A stretch of 64,000 bases of DNA from the NCBI RefSeq assembly GCF_040096615.1, contig NZ_JBBMEJ010000003.1:1-64000 (forward strand), written 5' to 3'. The translations under genes were made by a program, and so were the position numbers. The stretch is from Blautia_A aquisgranensis. GTDB taxonomy: Bacteria; Bacillota; Clostridia; Lachnospirales; Lachnospiraceae. Each line of letters starts with the position of its first letter. Positions within the stretch are counted from its first letter, which is position 1. This document shows, in pieces, positions 26,950-34,704 of this stretch. The notes beneath the pieces are model-generated. The model saw nothing but the letters and a program-made list of their open reading frames with translations, ran no database searches and was not told the DNA's origin.

Positions 26950-27214
26950 GAACAGGACAAGTCACAGAAATAACCGGATTACAGAGAATTGCAGAAAGAT
27001 GAGAAGCGACAGAAGGATTTGTGTGATATCACCTGGGAGCATCCCACTGAATACTGAATGCTTGAGTAGGCAGGGACGTAGTCTTCACGTTACAGAAGAA
27101 ACTGTTTCTAAAGACAGTATCAAGAGATCATATCCAGTAATGAATATGATAATACAAAGTGGTACCACGGAACATTCCGCCTTTGTTATCCAACAGGATA
27201 ACAAGGGCTTTTTT
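26950..27214 (+). ncRNA. T-box riboswitch leader of cstA
   Basis: The T-box sequence AAGTGGTACCACGG is at 27157-27170. Its bulge and flanks can pair with CCGCC (27177-27181) as antiterminator. The competing terminator has a 13-bp stem (27179-27191 with 27196-27208) and six T (27209-27214). Upstream are the stem I 3' side CACCTGGGAGC and a GAGTAGG motif (27064-27070). The best specifier guess is ATC (Ile) at 27028-27030, followed by the usual purine, but it sits in the palindrome GTGATATCAC, so the amino acid is uncertain. Confidence 0.82.
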
Positions 27215-27246
27215 CATATATATAAATAAAGGAAAGAGGAGATATT

Positions 27247-28944
27247 ATGAACGGAATCACAATGATGATAATTGCCATCGTAGTATTAGGCGGAGCCTAT
27301 CTGCTGTATGGCCGTTATCTCCAGAACAAATGGGGGATTGACCCAAAAGCAAAAACACCGGCATATGAGCTGGAAGATGGAGTGGACTATGTACCGGCTG
27401 ACACCAATGTAGTATTTGGACATCAGTTTGCATCCATAGCAGGTGCAGGACCGATCAACGGACCGATCCAGGCAGCAGTTTTTGGCTGGCTGCCAGTTCT
27501 GCTGTGGATTCTGATCGGTGGTGTATTCTTTGGCTCTGTTCAGGATTTTGCATCCATGTATGCATCTGTAAAAAACAAAGGTCGTACAATTGGTTATATC
27601 ATTGAAGAATACATTGGAAAGCTTGGAAAAAAATTATTTCTTTTATTCTGCTGGCTGTTCTGTATTCTGGTTGTTGCGGCATTCGCAGATGTAGTAGCAG
27701 GAACCTTTAACGGATTTGTGGCAAATGATGCAGGAACTGTTACAAAAGTAGCTGCAAACGGAGCTGTTGCAACCACTTCCATGTTATTCATACTGGAGGC
27801 CGTTGCACTGGGATTTTTCCTGAAATATACGAAGTTTAACAAATGGGTCAACACAGCAGTGGCAATTTTATTACTGGTAGTAGCGATCGTTATTGGACTT
27901 AACTTCCCGATGTATGTAAGCCTGGGAACCTGGCATATCATTATTTTCGCATATATTCTGATCGCCAGTGTCGCACCGGTATGGGCATTACTTCAGCCCC
28001 GTGATTATCTGAACAGTTATCTGCTTATCTTTATGATCGTGGGTGCTGTCATCGGTGTATTTGTATCCAATCCTTCCTGCCATCTGAAAGCATTTACAAG
28101 CTTTAATGTAGATGGACAGTATATGTTCCCGATTCTGTTTGTAACCATTGCCTGTGGTGCAGTTTCCGGTTTCCACTCTCTGGTATCCTCCGGTACCGCA
28201 TCCAAACAGATTAAAAGTGAGAAGAATATGCTGCCGGTTTCTTTCGGAGCAATGCTTATGGAAAGTATGCTTGCAGTGATCGCGCTGATCGCAGTTGCGT
28301 CTTTCGGAGACGGAGAGGCTGCAGCACAGGGACTTACCACACAGCCGCAGATTTTTGCAGGTGCCATCGCAAACTTCCTTTCTGTGATCGGTCTTCCTCA
28401 TTCCCTGGTGTTTACACTGATCAACCTTGCAGTGTCTGCATTTGCGCTGACCTCTCTTGATTCTGTAGCCAGAGTAGGACGTCTGTCCTTCCAGGAGTTT
28501 TTCCTTGATTCTGATACAGATGAAGAGAATATGAGCCCATTCTTAAAAGTAGTAACAAATAAATACTTTGCAACAATCATCACACTGGTACTTGCCTACA
28601 TGCTTACAAAGGTGGGATATGCGGAGATCTGGCCGCTGTTTGGTTCCGCAAACCAGCTGTTATCTGTACTTGCTCTTGTAGCCTGTGCAGTGTTCTTAAA
28701 GAAAACAAAACGTCAGGGCTGTATGCTCTGGATCCCTATGGTATTCATGATGGCAGTTACATTTACAGCTCTTGGAATGACCATCACGAAGCTTTCAAAA
28801 GCACTGGTAACAACGGGTCTGGATCTTGGAAATACGTTACAGCTTATATTCGCGGTATTACTTCTGATCCTTGGTGTACTGGTAGCAATCCAGGGTGTTA
28901 AGAAACTGTTTGAAAAAACAGATGATAAAAAAGTTGCAGCATAA
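27247..28944 (+). CDS. cstA: Carbon starvation protein CstA-like transporter
   Basis: A 565-residue membrane protein with about 16 hydrophobic segments. Signatures: VFGHQFASIAGAGPI near residue 58 and CGAVSGFHSLVSSGTASKQI near 300. CstA proteins import pyruvate or peptides. Shorter than the E. coli protein (about 700), as is usual in Firmicutes. The T-box leader immediately upstream means the gene responds to an uncharged tRNA, which favours a role in amino-acid or peptide supply. GAAAGAGGAG precedes ATG 27247. Confidence 0.9.
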   Translation: MNGITMMIIAIVVLGGAYLLYGRYLQNKWGIDPKAKTPAYELEDGVDYVPADTNVVFGHQFASIAGAGPINGPIQAAVFGWLPVLLWILIGGVFFGSVQDFASMYASVKNKGRTIGYIIEEYIGKLGKKLFLLFCWLFCILVVAAFADVVAGTFNGFVANDAGTVTKVAANGAVATTSMLFILEAVALGFFLKYTKFNKWVNTAVAILLLVVAIVIGLNFPMYVSLGTWHIIIFAYILIASVAPVWALLQPRDYLNSYLLIFMIVGAVIGVFVSNPSCHLKAFTSFNVDGQYMFPILFVTIACGAVSGFHSLVSSGTASKQIKSEKNMLPVSFGAMLMESMLAVIALIAVASFGDGEAAAQGLTTQPQIFAGAIANFLSVIGLPHSLVFTLINLAVSAFALTSLDSVARVGRLSFQEFFLDSDTDEENMSPFLKVVTNKYFATIITLVLAYMLTKVGYAEIWPLFGSANQLLSVLALVACAVFLKKTKRQGCMLWIPMVFMMAVTFTALGMTITKLSKALVTTGLDLGNTLQLIFAVLLLILGVLVAIQGVKKLFEKTDDKKVAA

Positions 28945-28976
28945 ATTTATCGGTAAAATCAGATTATAAAGCGAGA

Positions 28977-29014
28977 AAAGGGCATGGATCAGATACAGGG
29001 TTCATGCCTTCTTT
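28977..29014 (+). terminator. Terminator of cstA
   Basis: AAGG.CATG pairs with CATGCCTT (one bulge) across a 20-base loop, followed by TTCTTTAT. Confidence 0.6.
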
Positions 29015-29048
29015 ATATTTATAAACAGCAGAGATGAAAAGAAATCTT

Positions 29049-29076
29049 TTGCAGATAAAAAATTCTGTGGTAAAAT
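29049..29076 (+). promoter_or_regulatory. Promoter of the small gene at 29111
   Basis: TTGCAG (29049-29054), 16 bases and TAAAAT (29071-29076), 35 bases before the start codon. Confidence 0.55.
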
Positions 29077-29110
29077 GAGAATATAAAATTTCGGAGAGAG
29101 GTGTACGAAT

Positions 29111-29332
29111 ATGAAGGAATATGAGATTATTATTGAAACGATCAATCCATGTGGGGGAGAACGTCATTCCCAGCAGGAGATCATTGAAGCGGAAATTGAG
29201 AGTCCGGAAGCTTATGTAGCACAGAACGGAAGATTTCCGGTGATCGATACGACACGGAACGCAGACGGAGATGTGGTGATCGTAACCGGTGACGGAAATG
29301 GATACATGGTGAGATATACATTTACAGAATAA
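29111..29332 (+). CDS. Small conserved-looking protein, 73 residues
   Basis: A 73-residue soluble acidic protein that I do not recognise. GGAGAGAGGTG precedes its ATG, and a promoter lies upstream, so it is probably expressed. The sequence has two beta-strand-like halves (KEYEIIIETINPCGGERHS and the C-terminal DVVIVTGDGNGYMVRYTF), with no signal peptide or membrane part. The remnant of an FMN reductase follows 16 bases later, so it may once have been in an operon with that gene. Confidence 0.65.
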   Translation: MKEYEIIIETINPCGGERHSQQEIIEAEIESPEAYVAQNGRFPVIDTTRNADGDVVIVTGDGNGYMVRYTFTE

Positions 29333-29348
29333 AGAAGAAGATTTATAA

Positions 29349-29474
29349 ATGAAAGTATTAATGCTTAACGGAAGCCCCAGGGCGAAAGGAAACACAGCAC
29401 TTGCGCTGGAAGAAATGAAAAAAGTCTTCGAGCAGGAAGGTATGAAAGAAATCCGGGAATACTTTGGAAAATAA
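29349..29474 (+). pseudogene. Internally deleted NADPH-dependent FMN reductase
   Basis: A 41-codon frame. It begins with the flavodoxin-like signature MKVLMLNGSPRAKGNTALAL and after about 32 residues jumps to GMKEIREYFGK, which looks like the end of such proteins. Intact members have about 180-200 residues, so about 150 are missing while the frame is kept. Too small to hold FMN; a deletion scar. Confidence 0.7.
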
Positions 29475-29500
29475 ATGGTTTGCATTCAGATTCACCTTAG

Positions 29501-29537
29501 TGTAATCATTGACATTACAACGGGAACGATATATGAT
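29501..29537 (+). promoter_or_regulatory. Promoter and Rrf2 operator of the rrf2-type gene
   Basis: Near-perfect promoter TTGACA (29509-29514)-17-TATGAT (29532-29537). The inverted repeat TGTAAT-N7-ATTACA (29501-29519) covers the -35 box. The same arrangement recurs at 30169-30205, so this is the likely operator of the regulator encoded just downstream. Confidence 0.75.
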
Positions 29538-29565
29538 AAGAAAAAACAGCAGAGGTGAAGAGAAA

Positions 29566-30006
29566 ATGCAGATATCCAGTAGATTTACGTTAGCAGTGCA
29601 TATTTTTACATGCCTTGATACGTTTCAGAATGAATATAAAGTAACCAGTGATTTTATCGCGTCCAGTACCAATGTAAATCCGGTCATCATCCGTAAGATC
29701 CTTCTGCGGCTGAAAGCTGCCGGTCTGGTGCAGGTTGCCAGAGGAACAGGGGGAACCACAATTACCAGACCTTTGTCAGAAATCACATTTCTGGATATAT
29801 ACCGGGCAGTGGAATGTGTGGAGGATAACAAGCTGTTTCATTTCCACGAGAATCCGAACCCGCAATGTCCGGTTGGAAAAAATATCCACAACATTCTGGA
29901 TGACAAGTTGCAGCGGGTGCAGGACGCAATGGAGAGAGAGCTTCAGGCCATTACTCTTGAGGATGTGAAGGAAGATCTGGAGAAATATCTTCAGCAGCAG
30001 AATTAA
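29566..30006 (+). CDS. Rrf2 family transcriptional regulator
   Basis: A 146-residue regulator of the Rrf2/IscR/NsrR family. The winged helix covers about 1-75 (MQISSRFTLAVHIFTCLD, then TNVNPVIIRKILLRLKAAGL and a glycine-rich wing VARGTGGTTITRP). Only one Cys is in the usual cluster-loop region (NPQCPVGK), so an Fe-S cluster of the three-Cys type is unlikely; it may sense redox or another signal through one thiol. Start ATG 29566 behind AGAGGTGAAG. It probably represses itself and the gene at 30306 through matching operators. Confidence 0.88.
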   Translation: MQISSRFTLAVHIFTCLDTFQNEYKVTSDFIASSTNVNPVIIRKILLRLKAAGLVQVARGTGGTTITRPLSEITFLDIYRAVECVEDNKLFHFHENPNPQCPVGKNIHNILDDKLQRVQDAMERELQAITLEDVKEDLEKYLQQQN

Positions 30007-30048
30007 AACAGAATAGGAATGTAAAAAGTGCATTCCGGAAATGATACG

Positions 30049-30097
30049 CCGCTACAAAGCAGAGAAGTATGAAGTCTGCCAAGTAGCGGTTTTTTTA
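30049..30097 (+). terminator. Terminator of the rrf2-type gene
   Basis: CCGCTAC (30049-30055) pairs with GTAGCGG (30083-30089), with an inner CAGA/TCTG pair, followed by eight T. Confidence 0.8.
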
Positions 30098-30168
30098 TAT
30101 TGTAGGAAATTATTCAGTAACATTTCATTGTATAAAAAAGTTCTTTAAAAAAATATAAAAAACTTGGT

Positions 30169-30205
30169 TGTAACTATTGATATTACAACAAAACGGTGCT
30201 ATATT
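30169..30205 (+). promoter_or_regulatory. Second Rrf2-type operator and promoter
   Basis: TGTAAC-N7-ATTACA (30169-30187) covers the -35 box TTGATA (30177-30182); 17 bases later comes TATATT (30200-30205). The element matches that at 29501 in arms, spacing and position relative to the promoter. Confidence 0.75.
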
Positions 30206-30305
30206 TCTAAATGTAATAAAGACAGTTACAACAAAGACCGGTCAGTCACAAACATAAAAAAAGGATATTTAAGCGAATAATTCTAAAACAAAGGAGAGAG
30301 ATATC

Positions 30306-30701
30306 ATGAAGAAAGTAGTAGAATTTTTACAGGCAAACCCAGTACAGTATCTGGCAACAGTAGGACGCGATGGAAAGGCGAAATGCCGTCCGTTCATGTT
30401 CTGTTTTGAGAAAGACGGAAAGCTCTGGTTCTGCACCAACAATACCAAAGATGTTTACAAGGATATTCAGGCAAACCCGGAGATCGAGGTTTCCGTATCC
30501 AGTCCTGAGTATGCATGGATCCGTCTCCATGGAAAGGCTGTTTTTGAGAACAACCATGAAGTAAAGGTAGCCTGCATGGAGAACCCGATCGTTAAAGGTC
30601 AGTATGAGACTGCTGAGAACCCGATCTTTGAGGTATTTTATCTTGAGAACCCACATGGAGTAATCGCAGATTTCTCCGGCAACCCGCCATACGAATTTTA
30701 A
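30306..30701 (+). CDS. Pyridoxamine 5'-phosphate oxidase-fold flavoprotein
   Basis: A 131-residue split-barrel protein of the pyridoxamine-phosphate-oxidase superfamily (general stress/flavin-reductase-like). Visible: VQYLATVGRDGKAKCRPFMF near the N terminus, LWFCTNNTKDVYKDIQANP, and WIRLHGKAVFE. It probably binds FMN and acts as an NAD(P)H-linked reductase or redox sensor. ATG 30306 behind AGGAGAG. Likely controlled by the neighbouring Rrf2 protein. Confidence 0.85.
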   Translation: MKKVVEFLQANPVQYLATVGRDGKAKCRPFMFCFEKDGKLWFCTNNTKDVYKDIQANPEIEVSVSSPEYAWIRLHGKAVFENNHEVKVACMENPIVKGQYETAENPIFEVFYLENPHGVIADFSGNPPYEF

Positions 30702-30757
30702 TAGAATCGATAAAATCCCCTTGATTCTACAGCATAACAGATTTTAATAGCACACCG

Positions 30758-30803
30758 GGAAAATTCCTGCATTCATTTCTGCCCAATGGACGCAGGAATT
30801 TCC
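30758..30803. other. Stem-loop between the flavoprotein gene and the sirtuin remnant
   Basis: GGAAAATTCCTGC pairs with GCAGGAATTTCC (one bulged A) around 21 bases. No T-run follows, so a terminator role is uncertain. Confidence 0.4.
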
Positions 30804-30832
30804 TGTATATAAAAAGTGGACATTCACAGCAG

Positions 30833-31543
30833 ATATATTCCGCAGGTTTTTATCCGTTCCAGACAGAGGAAGAACGCTGGGGTTACTGGTGCAGACATTC
30901 TTATGTAAATCGTATCAAACCACCGGCCATGCCCTTGTATGAGCAGCTTTTTGATCTGGTAAAAGAAAAAGACTATTTTGTGCTGACGACCAATGTGGAT
31001 CATCAGTTTCAGAAAGCCGGATTTTCAGAAGAACGGATCTTTGCCACACAGGGAGATTACGGCCGGATTCAGTGTATGAAGGGCTGTCATCCGAAGACCT
31101 ACGATGCTGTTTCCATATTTACCCAGATGGTTCAGGCGGAAAAGGACTGCAAAATTCCTTCTTACATGGTGCCGAAATGTCCGGTATGCGGCGGTCCTAT
31201 GGCAATGAATCTCCGGTGCGACCAGTATTTTGTGGAAGATGAGCAGTGGAATGAGGCTGCAGAGAATTACGGGAATTATCTGAATCAGCTGAAAAAAGGC
31301 AAGGTTGTGCTGCTGGAGCTTGGAGTTGGTTTTAACACACCATCTATTATTCGCTTTCCTTTTGAAAAAATGGTACGTGAGCACAAAAATACAGAGCTGA
31401 TCCGTCTGAACAGAGACGAAGCTGTGATTCCGGAAAGTTTCGGAGAGCGTGGAATCGGGATTAATCGTGACTTGTGCGACAGCTTACGGGATATTACAAT
31501 AGAAATAAAGAAAAAATCTGCCGAAGTATCACAGGCAGATTAA
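30833..31543 (+). pseudogene. Macrodomain-linked (SirTM-like) sirtuin, N terminus missing
   Basis: From 30833 the reading frame matches class M SIR2 proteins: YSAGFYPFQTEEERWGYW, FVLTTNVDHQFQKAGF, QGDYGRIQC, the zinc Cys of PKCPVCGGPM, and LELGVGFNTPSIIRFPF. The first 90-100 residues, with the GAG-GLS NAD-binding loop, are absent. No ATG, GTG or TTG precedes the conserved part; the first ATG, 30929, lies inside it. SirTM proteins are protein ADP-ribosyltransferases; this copy should lack activity. It sits 33 bases before a macrodomain hydrolase, as in intact SirTM loci. Confidence 0.78.
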
Positions 31544-31576
31544 AATCAGAATCGTCGTATAACAGAAGGAGAGCAT

Positions 31577-32398
31577 ATGGATCAGAAACAGCGACTTGAC
31601 TATCTTGTAGAAAAATTTAAAGAAGATTCCGGAGAATACCGAAACCTTAAGGTCTCAGACAGCGAGACAGAAAAAAGAAGAATCCTTCGTTCTCTTATGA
31701 ATATCCGGATGCCACGGCATATGGATGAGCAGGTTCTTAAGGTGCAGGATGAATTTCTGAAAGAGGATGCCAGGGAAAAAGGAATCGTGACACTGGATCA
31801 GATTCCAACTGTAAAAGAAGCGTACAACAGCTCAGCGCCTTTTGCGGAAAAAATTTCTGTCTGGCAGGGAGATATCACCAGACTTCAGGTGGGGGCTATT
31901 GTCAATGCAGCCAATTCCCAGATGCTGGGCTGTTTTGTGCCATGCCACCGATGCATTGACAATGCCATTCATTCCGCAGCCGGGGTGGAGCTTCGCGCAG
32001 AGTGTAACCACCAGATGAACCAGAAACGGATCCGTTACGGAAGATCTTATGAAGAACCAACCGGTCAGGCTATGCTGACCAGCGGTTATAACCTTCCGGC
32101 GGAGCATGTGATCCATACGGTGGGTCCCATTGTTTATTATGAGGTAACAGACAAGTTACGTCAGGATCTGAAGAACTGTTACGAAAGTGTTCTGAACTGT
32201 TGTATGGAAAACAATATCCGGTCCGTAGCGTTCTGCTGTATCTCCACCGGAGAATTTCATTTCCCGAACAAAGAAGCAGCAGAGATCGCTGTGAGTACCA
32301 CCGAAGTTTTCCTGGAAAAACATGGAGAAGCTTTTGACCGGGTGATCTTTAATGTATTTAAGGATATGGATCTGGAATATTATAAAAGACAGTTTTAA
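31577..32398 (+). CDS. Zinc-containing macrodomain protein-ADP-ribose hydrolase
   Basis: A 273-residue protein with a helical N-terminal region (1-80) and a macrodomain (about 90-270). ISVWQGDITRLQVGAIVNAA and NAANSQMLGCFVPCHRCIDN contain the ADP-ribose loop and the Cys/His zinc ligands of the SirTM-linked macrodomain class. HTVGPIVY and CISTGEFHFP form the rest of the pocket. It removes mono-ADP-ribose from proteins. AGAAGGAGAG precedes ATG 31577. Its partner transferase upstream is broken, so it may act on other ADP-ribosylation. Confidence 0.9.
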   Translation: MDQKQRLDYLVEKFKEDSGEYRNLKVSDSETEKRRILRSLMNIRMPRHMDEQVLKVQDEFLKEDAREKGIVTLDQIPTVKEAYNSSAPFAEKISVWQGDITRLQVGAIVNAANSQMLGCFVPCHRCIDNAIHSAAGVELRAECNHQMNQKRIRYGRSYEEPTGQAMLTSGYNLPAEHVIHTVGPIVYYEVTDKLRQDLKNCYESVLNCCMENNIRSVAFCCISTGEFHFPNKEAAEIAVSTTEVFLEKHGEAFDRVIFNVFKDMDLEYYKRQF

Positions 32399-32426
32399 AT
32401 ATCTGATCAACGCCTGGTTTTATGAA

Positions 32427-32491
32427 AACAGCCTCGCTGAAGACTGCATACAGTTAGGTATGCCATGTTTTCAACGGGGCTGTTATTTTTT
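32427..32491. terminator. Terminator between macrodomain and LysR genes
   Basis: AACAGCC.CG pairs with CG.GGCTGTT across a long loop; TATTTTTT follows on the + strand. It overlaps the last codons of the - strand LysR gene. Confidence 0.6.
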
Positions 32492-33409
32492 GAAAAGTTT
32501 ATCATTACAAAGGTCTACGAAAAGCTGAGCTGTTCGGGAAAGAGGCCTGTCACTGCGGTAGCACAGGGAAAGCTGTGAAGAGATCACAGGGGTAATGGGA
32601 ACAGCACGCCACGGGGAGTAGCTGGGCTTCGGACCATTTTCGGGAAGCTGGACGTGAACATCCATCAACAGAGCGATACAATTCTGATTGGTCACCATGT
32701 CCAGAATGGAATCGGTTCTGTGGCTGGTAAAAACGATATTGGGCACAAAATTGGCATTCTGGCAGGCATCGGTGGAAATCTGATACATCAGGGAGCCCTC
32801 TTTGATGAGGCAGAACCGTTCGTTCTTTAGCTGTTGCAGGGAAATACTTTCACAGGAGGCAAGAGGATGCCCGATGGGCATGATAGCTGCCAGCCTGTCA
32901 CGCATATAGGGGATACGGACAATATGCCGGTCATACAGAAAATTTTTTTCAAAAGAGGCTTTGTCCTCCCGGGTAAAGATCAGCTCGCATTTTTCATTTT
33001 CCAGATAATCCATCAGATTGACAGGGTCATCTTCTGTGATACGCACGGTAGCCTCCGGATATGTTATCTGAAACTGAGAGAGGAACTGTGTGATGTGATA
33101 CTGAGGCATGGAGGGAAGGACACCAATGGTAAGCAGACCGTTTTCGATATTACGCATTCGATGAATAGCGGAGATGCCTTCAAATTCCGATCTTACTACA
33201 GATTTTGCATAGGGAAGGAAGGTCTGTCCGTAACTGGTAAGCTCTACCCGTCGGGTAGTACGTGTAAATAATGGAACTCCAAGCTCATTTTCCAGGCTTT
33301 TAATATGTTTGGACAGGGTAGACTGATTCATATACAGACGGTCGGAAGCCTCCCAGAAATTTTTTGTTTCGGCAAGAACCATAAATTCTTTCAGATTATC
33401 GGTGTTCAT
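32483..33409 (-). CDS. LysR family transcriptional regulator
   Basis: A 308-residue LTTR. The N-terminal helix-turn-helix is clear (FMVLAETKNFWEASDRLYMN, then QSTLSKHIKSLENELG), followed by a substrate-binding domain of normal length. GGGAGG fits ATG 33409 rather than 33415. It is divergent from a GPH transporter and a tannase-like gene; promoters overlap around a palindrome at 33444-33464. It probably activates those genes in response to a phenolic ester or its product, which is inference. Confidence 0.9.
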   Translation of the reverse strand: MNTDNLKEFMVLAETKNFWEASDRLYMNQSTLSKHIKSLENELGVPLFTRTTRRVELTSYGQTFLPYAKSVVRSEFEGISAIHRMRNIENGLLTIGVLPSMPQYHITQFLSQFQITYPEATVRITEDDPVNLMDYLENEKCELIFTREDKASFEKNFLYDRHIVRIPYMRDRLAAIMPIGHPLASCESISLQQLKNERFCLIKEGSLMYQISTDACQNANFVPNIVFTSHRTDSILDMVTNQNCIALLMDVHVQLPENGPKPSYSPWRAVPITPVISSQLSLCYRSDRPLSRTAQLFVDLCNDKLFKK

Positions 33410-33443
33410 TACCATTTCCTCCCTTTAAGTCGGATGTTGACTT

Positions 33444-33491
33444 AATTCTAGCGGAAGCAGAATTGTTTGTCAACGAAGGGAGAAATATAAT
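33444..33491. promoter_or_regulatory. Divergent promoters and LysR-type operator
   Basis: The - strand promoter is TTGACA (33473-33468)-17-TAGAAT (33450-33445) for the LysR gene. The + strand promoter is TTGTTT (33463-33468)-17-TATAAT (33486-33491) for the transporter gene. The perfect inverted repeat AATTCT-N9-AGAATT (33444-33464) covers the - strand -10 box and the + strand -35 box, as expected for an autoregulating activator. Confidence 0.75.
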
Positions 33492-33529
33492 ATTAAGTAT
33501 CAAAAATACATATTTTGGGAGGAAAAAAT

Positions 33530-34687
33530 ATGGGTGGAAACAAAAAAGTCCCGCTTAAAAATAAGCTGGCATATGGTATTGGAACAGGTGGAGGATGTAT
33601 ATTCAATCAGATCGCGGCAGCATTTCTCCTCAATTATTACACAGATACGGCAATGCTCTGCGCCGGTGCGATTGCTACCATGTTTCTGGTGTGCAGAATC
33701 TTTGATGGCGTTACGGATCTGATCATGGGTGGCATCGTGGACAAAACATCTACAAAGCTTGGAAAGGCAAGACCATGGCTGATCGCATCTGCACCACTTT
33801 CCCTGATCGGAATCGTTCTTCTGATGAATGTTCCTATGGGACTTGGTGGAAACGGAAAACTGGTATACGCCTACATTACGTATATTTTTATGAACTGTAT
33901 CGTATATACCATTTACGGAATCTCAAACACAGCACTGCTTCCTCTTATGACAAGAGATAAAGATGATTCCACACTGCTTGCAACTTTTTCAGCACTGGGA
34001 AATAACATCATCGGTCTGGCAACAGGATCCCTGATCACACCACTGGTATTGAATTTAGGCTGGAAAACTTCCAGTGTTATTCTGGGACTTGCAGCATGTG
34101 TGCTTATCCTGGTTTCCGGTCTGATGAACAGAGAGATGACCACAGAGGATGAAGCAAAAGAACAGGCTCATATTCCAATGAGCCAGCAGCTTCCGGGAAT
34201 CTTTATTCTATTTCTGATGCCGGTTGTATCAAAAAAATGGAACAAGAAAACTTTCCTGCTTATCGGTTCTGTGCTGATCATCCTGGGATTTGGCATTACC
34301 GGAATTGCCGGTGACAATACAACGATGATCGTAGTAGGAACTGTGATCCGTTCTCTCGGCGTAGGTCCGATTCTTTCAGCGGTATTTGCTTTTGTTCCGG
34401 ATGTGGTAGAGTATGGAAACCGGAAATTCGGAATCCGTTCCGAAGGTCTGATCTCTTCTGCACAGTCCATTGGTTTCAAGATCGGCATTGGTATCGGAAG
34501 TGCTCTGACCGGATGGATCCTTGCATCTGTGGGATATGATCCGACAGCAAAACCAACTGCAGCAATAATCAGCGCAGTAAAATTTGATTATACATGGATG
34601 GGTGCGATTCTGGGAATCGTAATTCTTGTTCTTGTATTACTGCTGGATGTGGAAAAATATACAGACAAAGATAACGAGAAGAAATAA
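33530..34687 (+). CDS. GPH/MFS transporter with an internal shortening
   Basis: A 385-residue transporter of the GPH family (usual length about 450). The first six segments look normal (KLAYGIGTGGGCIFNQIAAA, GVTDLIMGGIVDKTSTKLGK). After the central loop, HIPMSQQLPGIFILFLMPVV runs straight into what is normally the end of helix 8. About 60 residues with helix 7 and part of 8 appear absent, with the frame kept. It may be inactive or may have a changed fold. GGGAGG sets ATG 33530. First gene of a two-gene unit with the tannase-like esterase. Confidence 0.75.
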   Translation: MGGNKKVPLKNKLAYGIGTGGGCIFNQIAAAFLLNYYTDTAMLCAGAIATMFLVCRIFDGVTDLIMGGIVDKTSTKLGKARPWLIASAPLSLIGIVLLMNVPMGLGGNGKLVYAYITYIFMNCIVYTIYGISNTALLPLMTRDKDDSTLLATFSALGNNIIGLATGSLITPLVLNLGWKTSSVILGLAACVLILVSGLMNREMTTEDEAKEQAHIPMSQQLPGIFILFLMPVVSKKWNKKTFLLIGSVLIILGFGITGIAGDNTTMIVVGTVIRSLGVGPILSAVFAFVPDVVEYGNRKFGIRSEGLISSAQSIGFKIGIGIGSALTGWILASVGYDPTAKPTAAIISAVKFDYTWMGAILGIVILVLVLLLDVEKYTDKDNEKK

Positions 34688-34704
34688 AAAGAGGTGTGAC
34701 ACAA

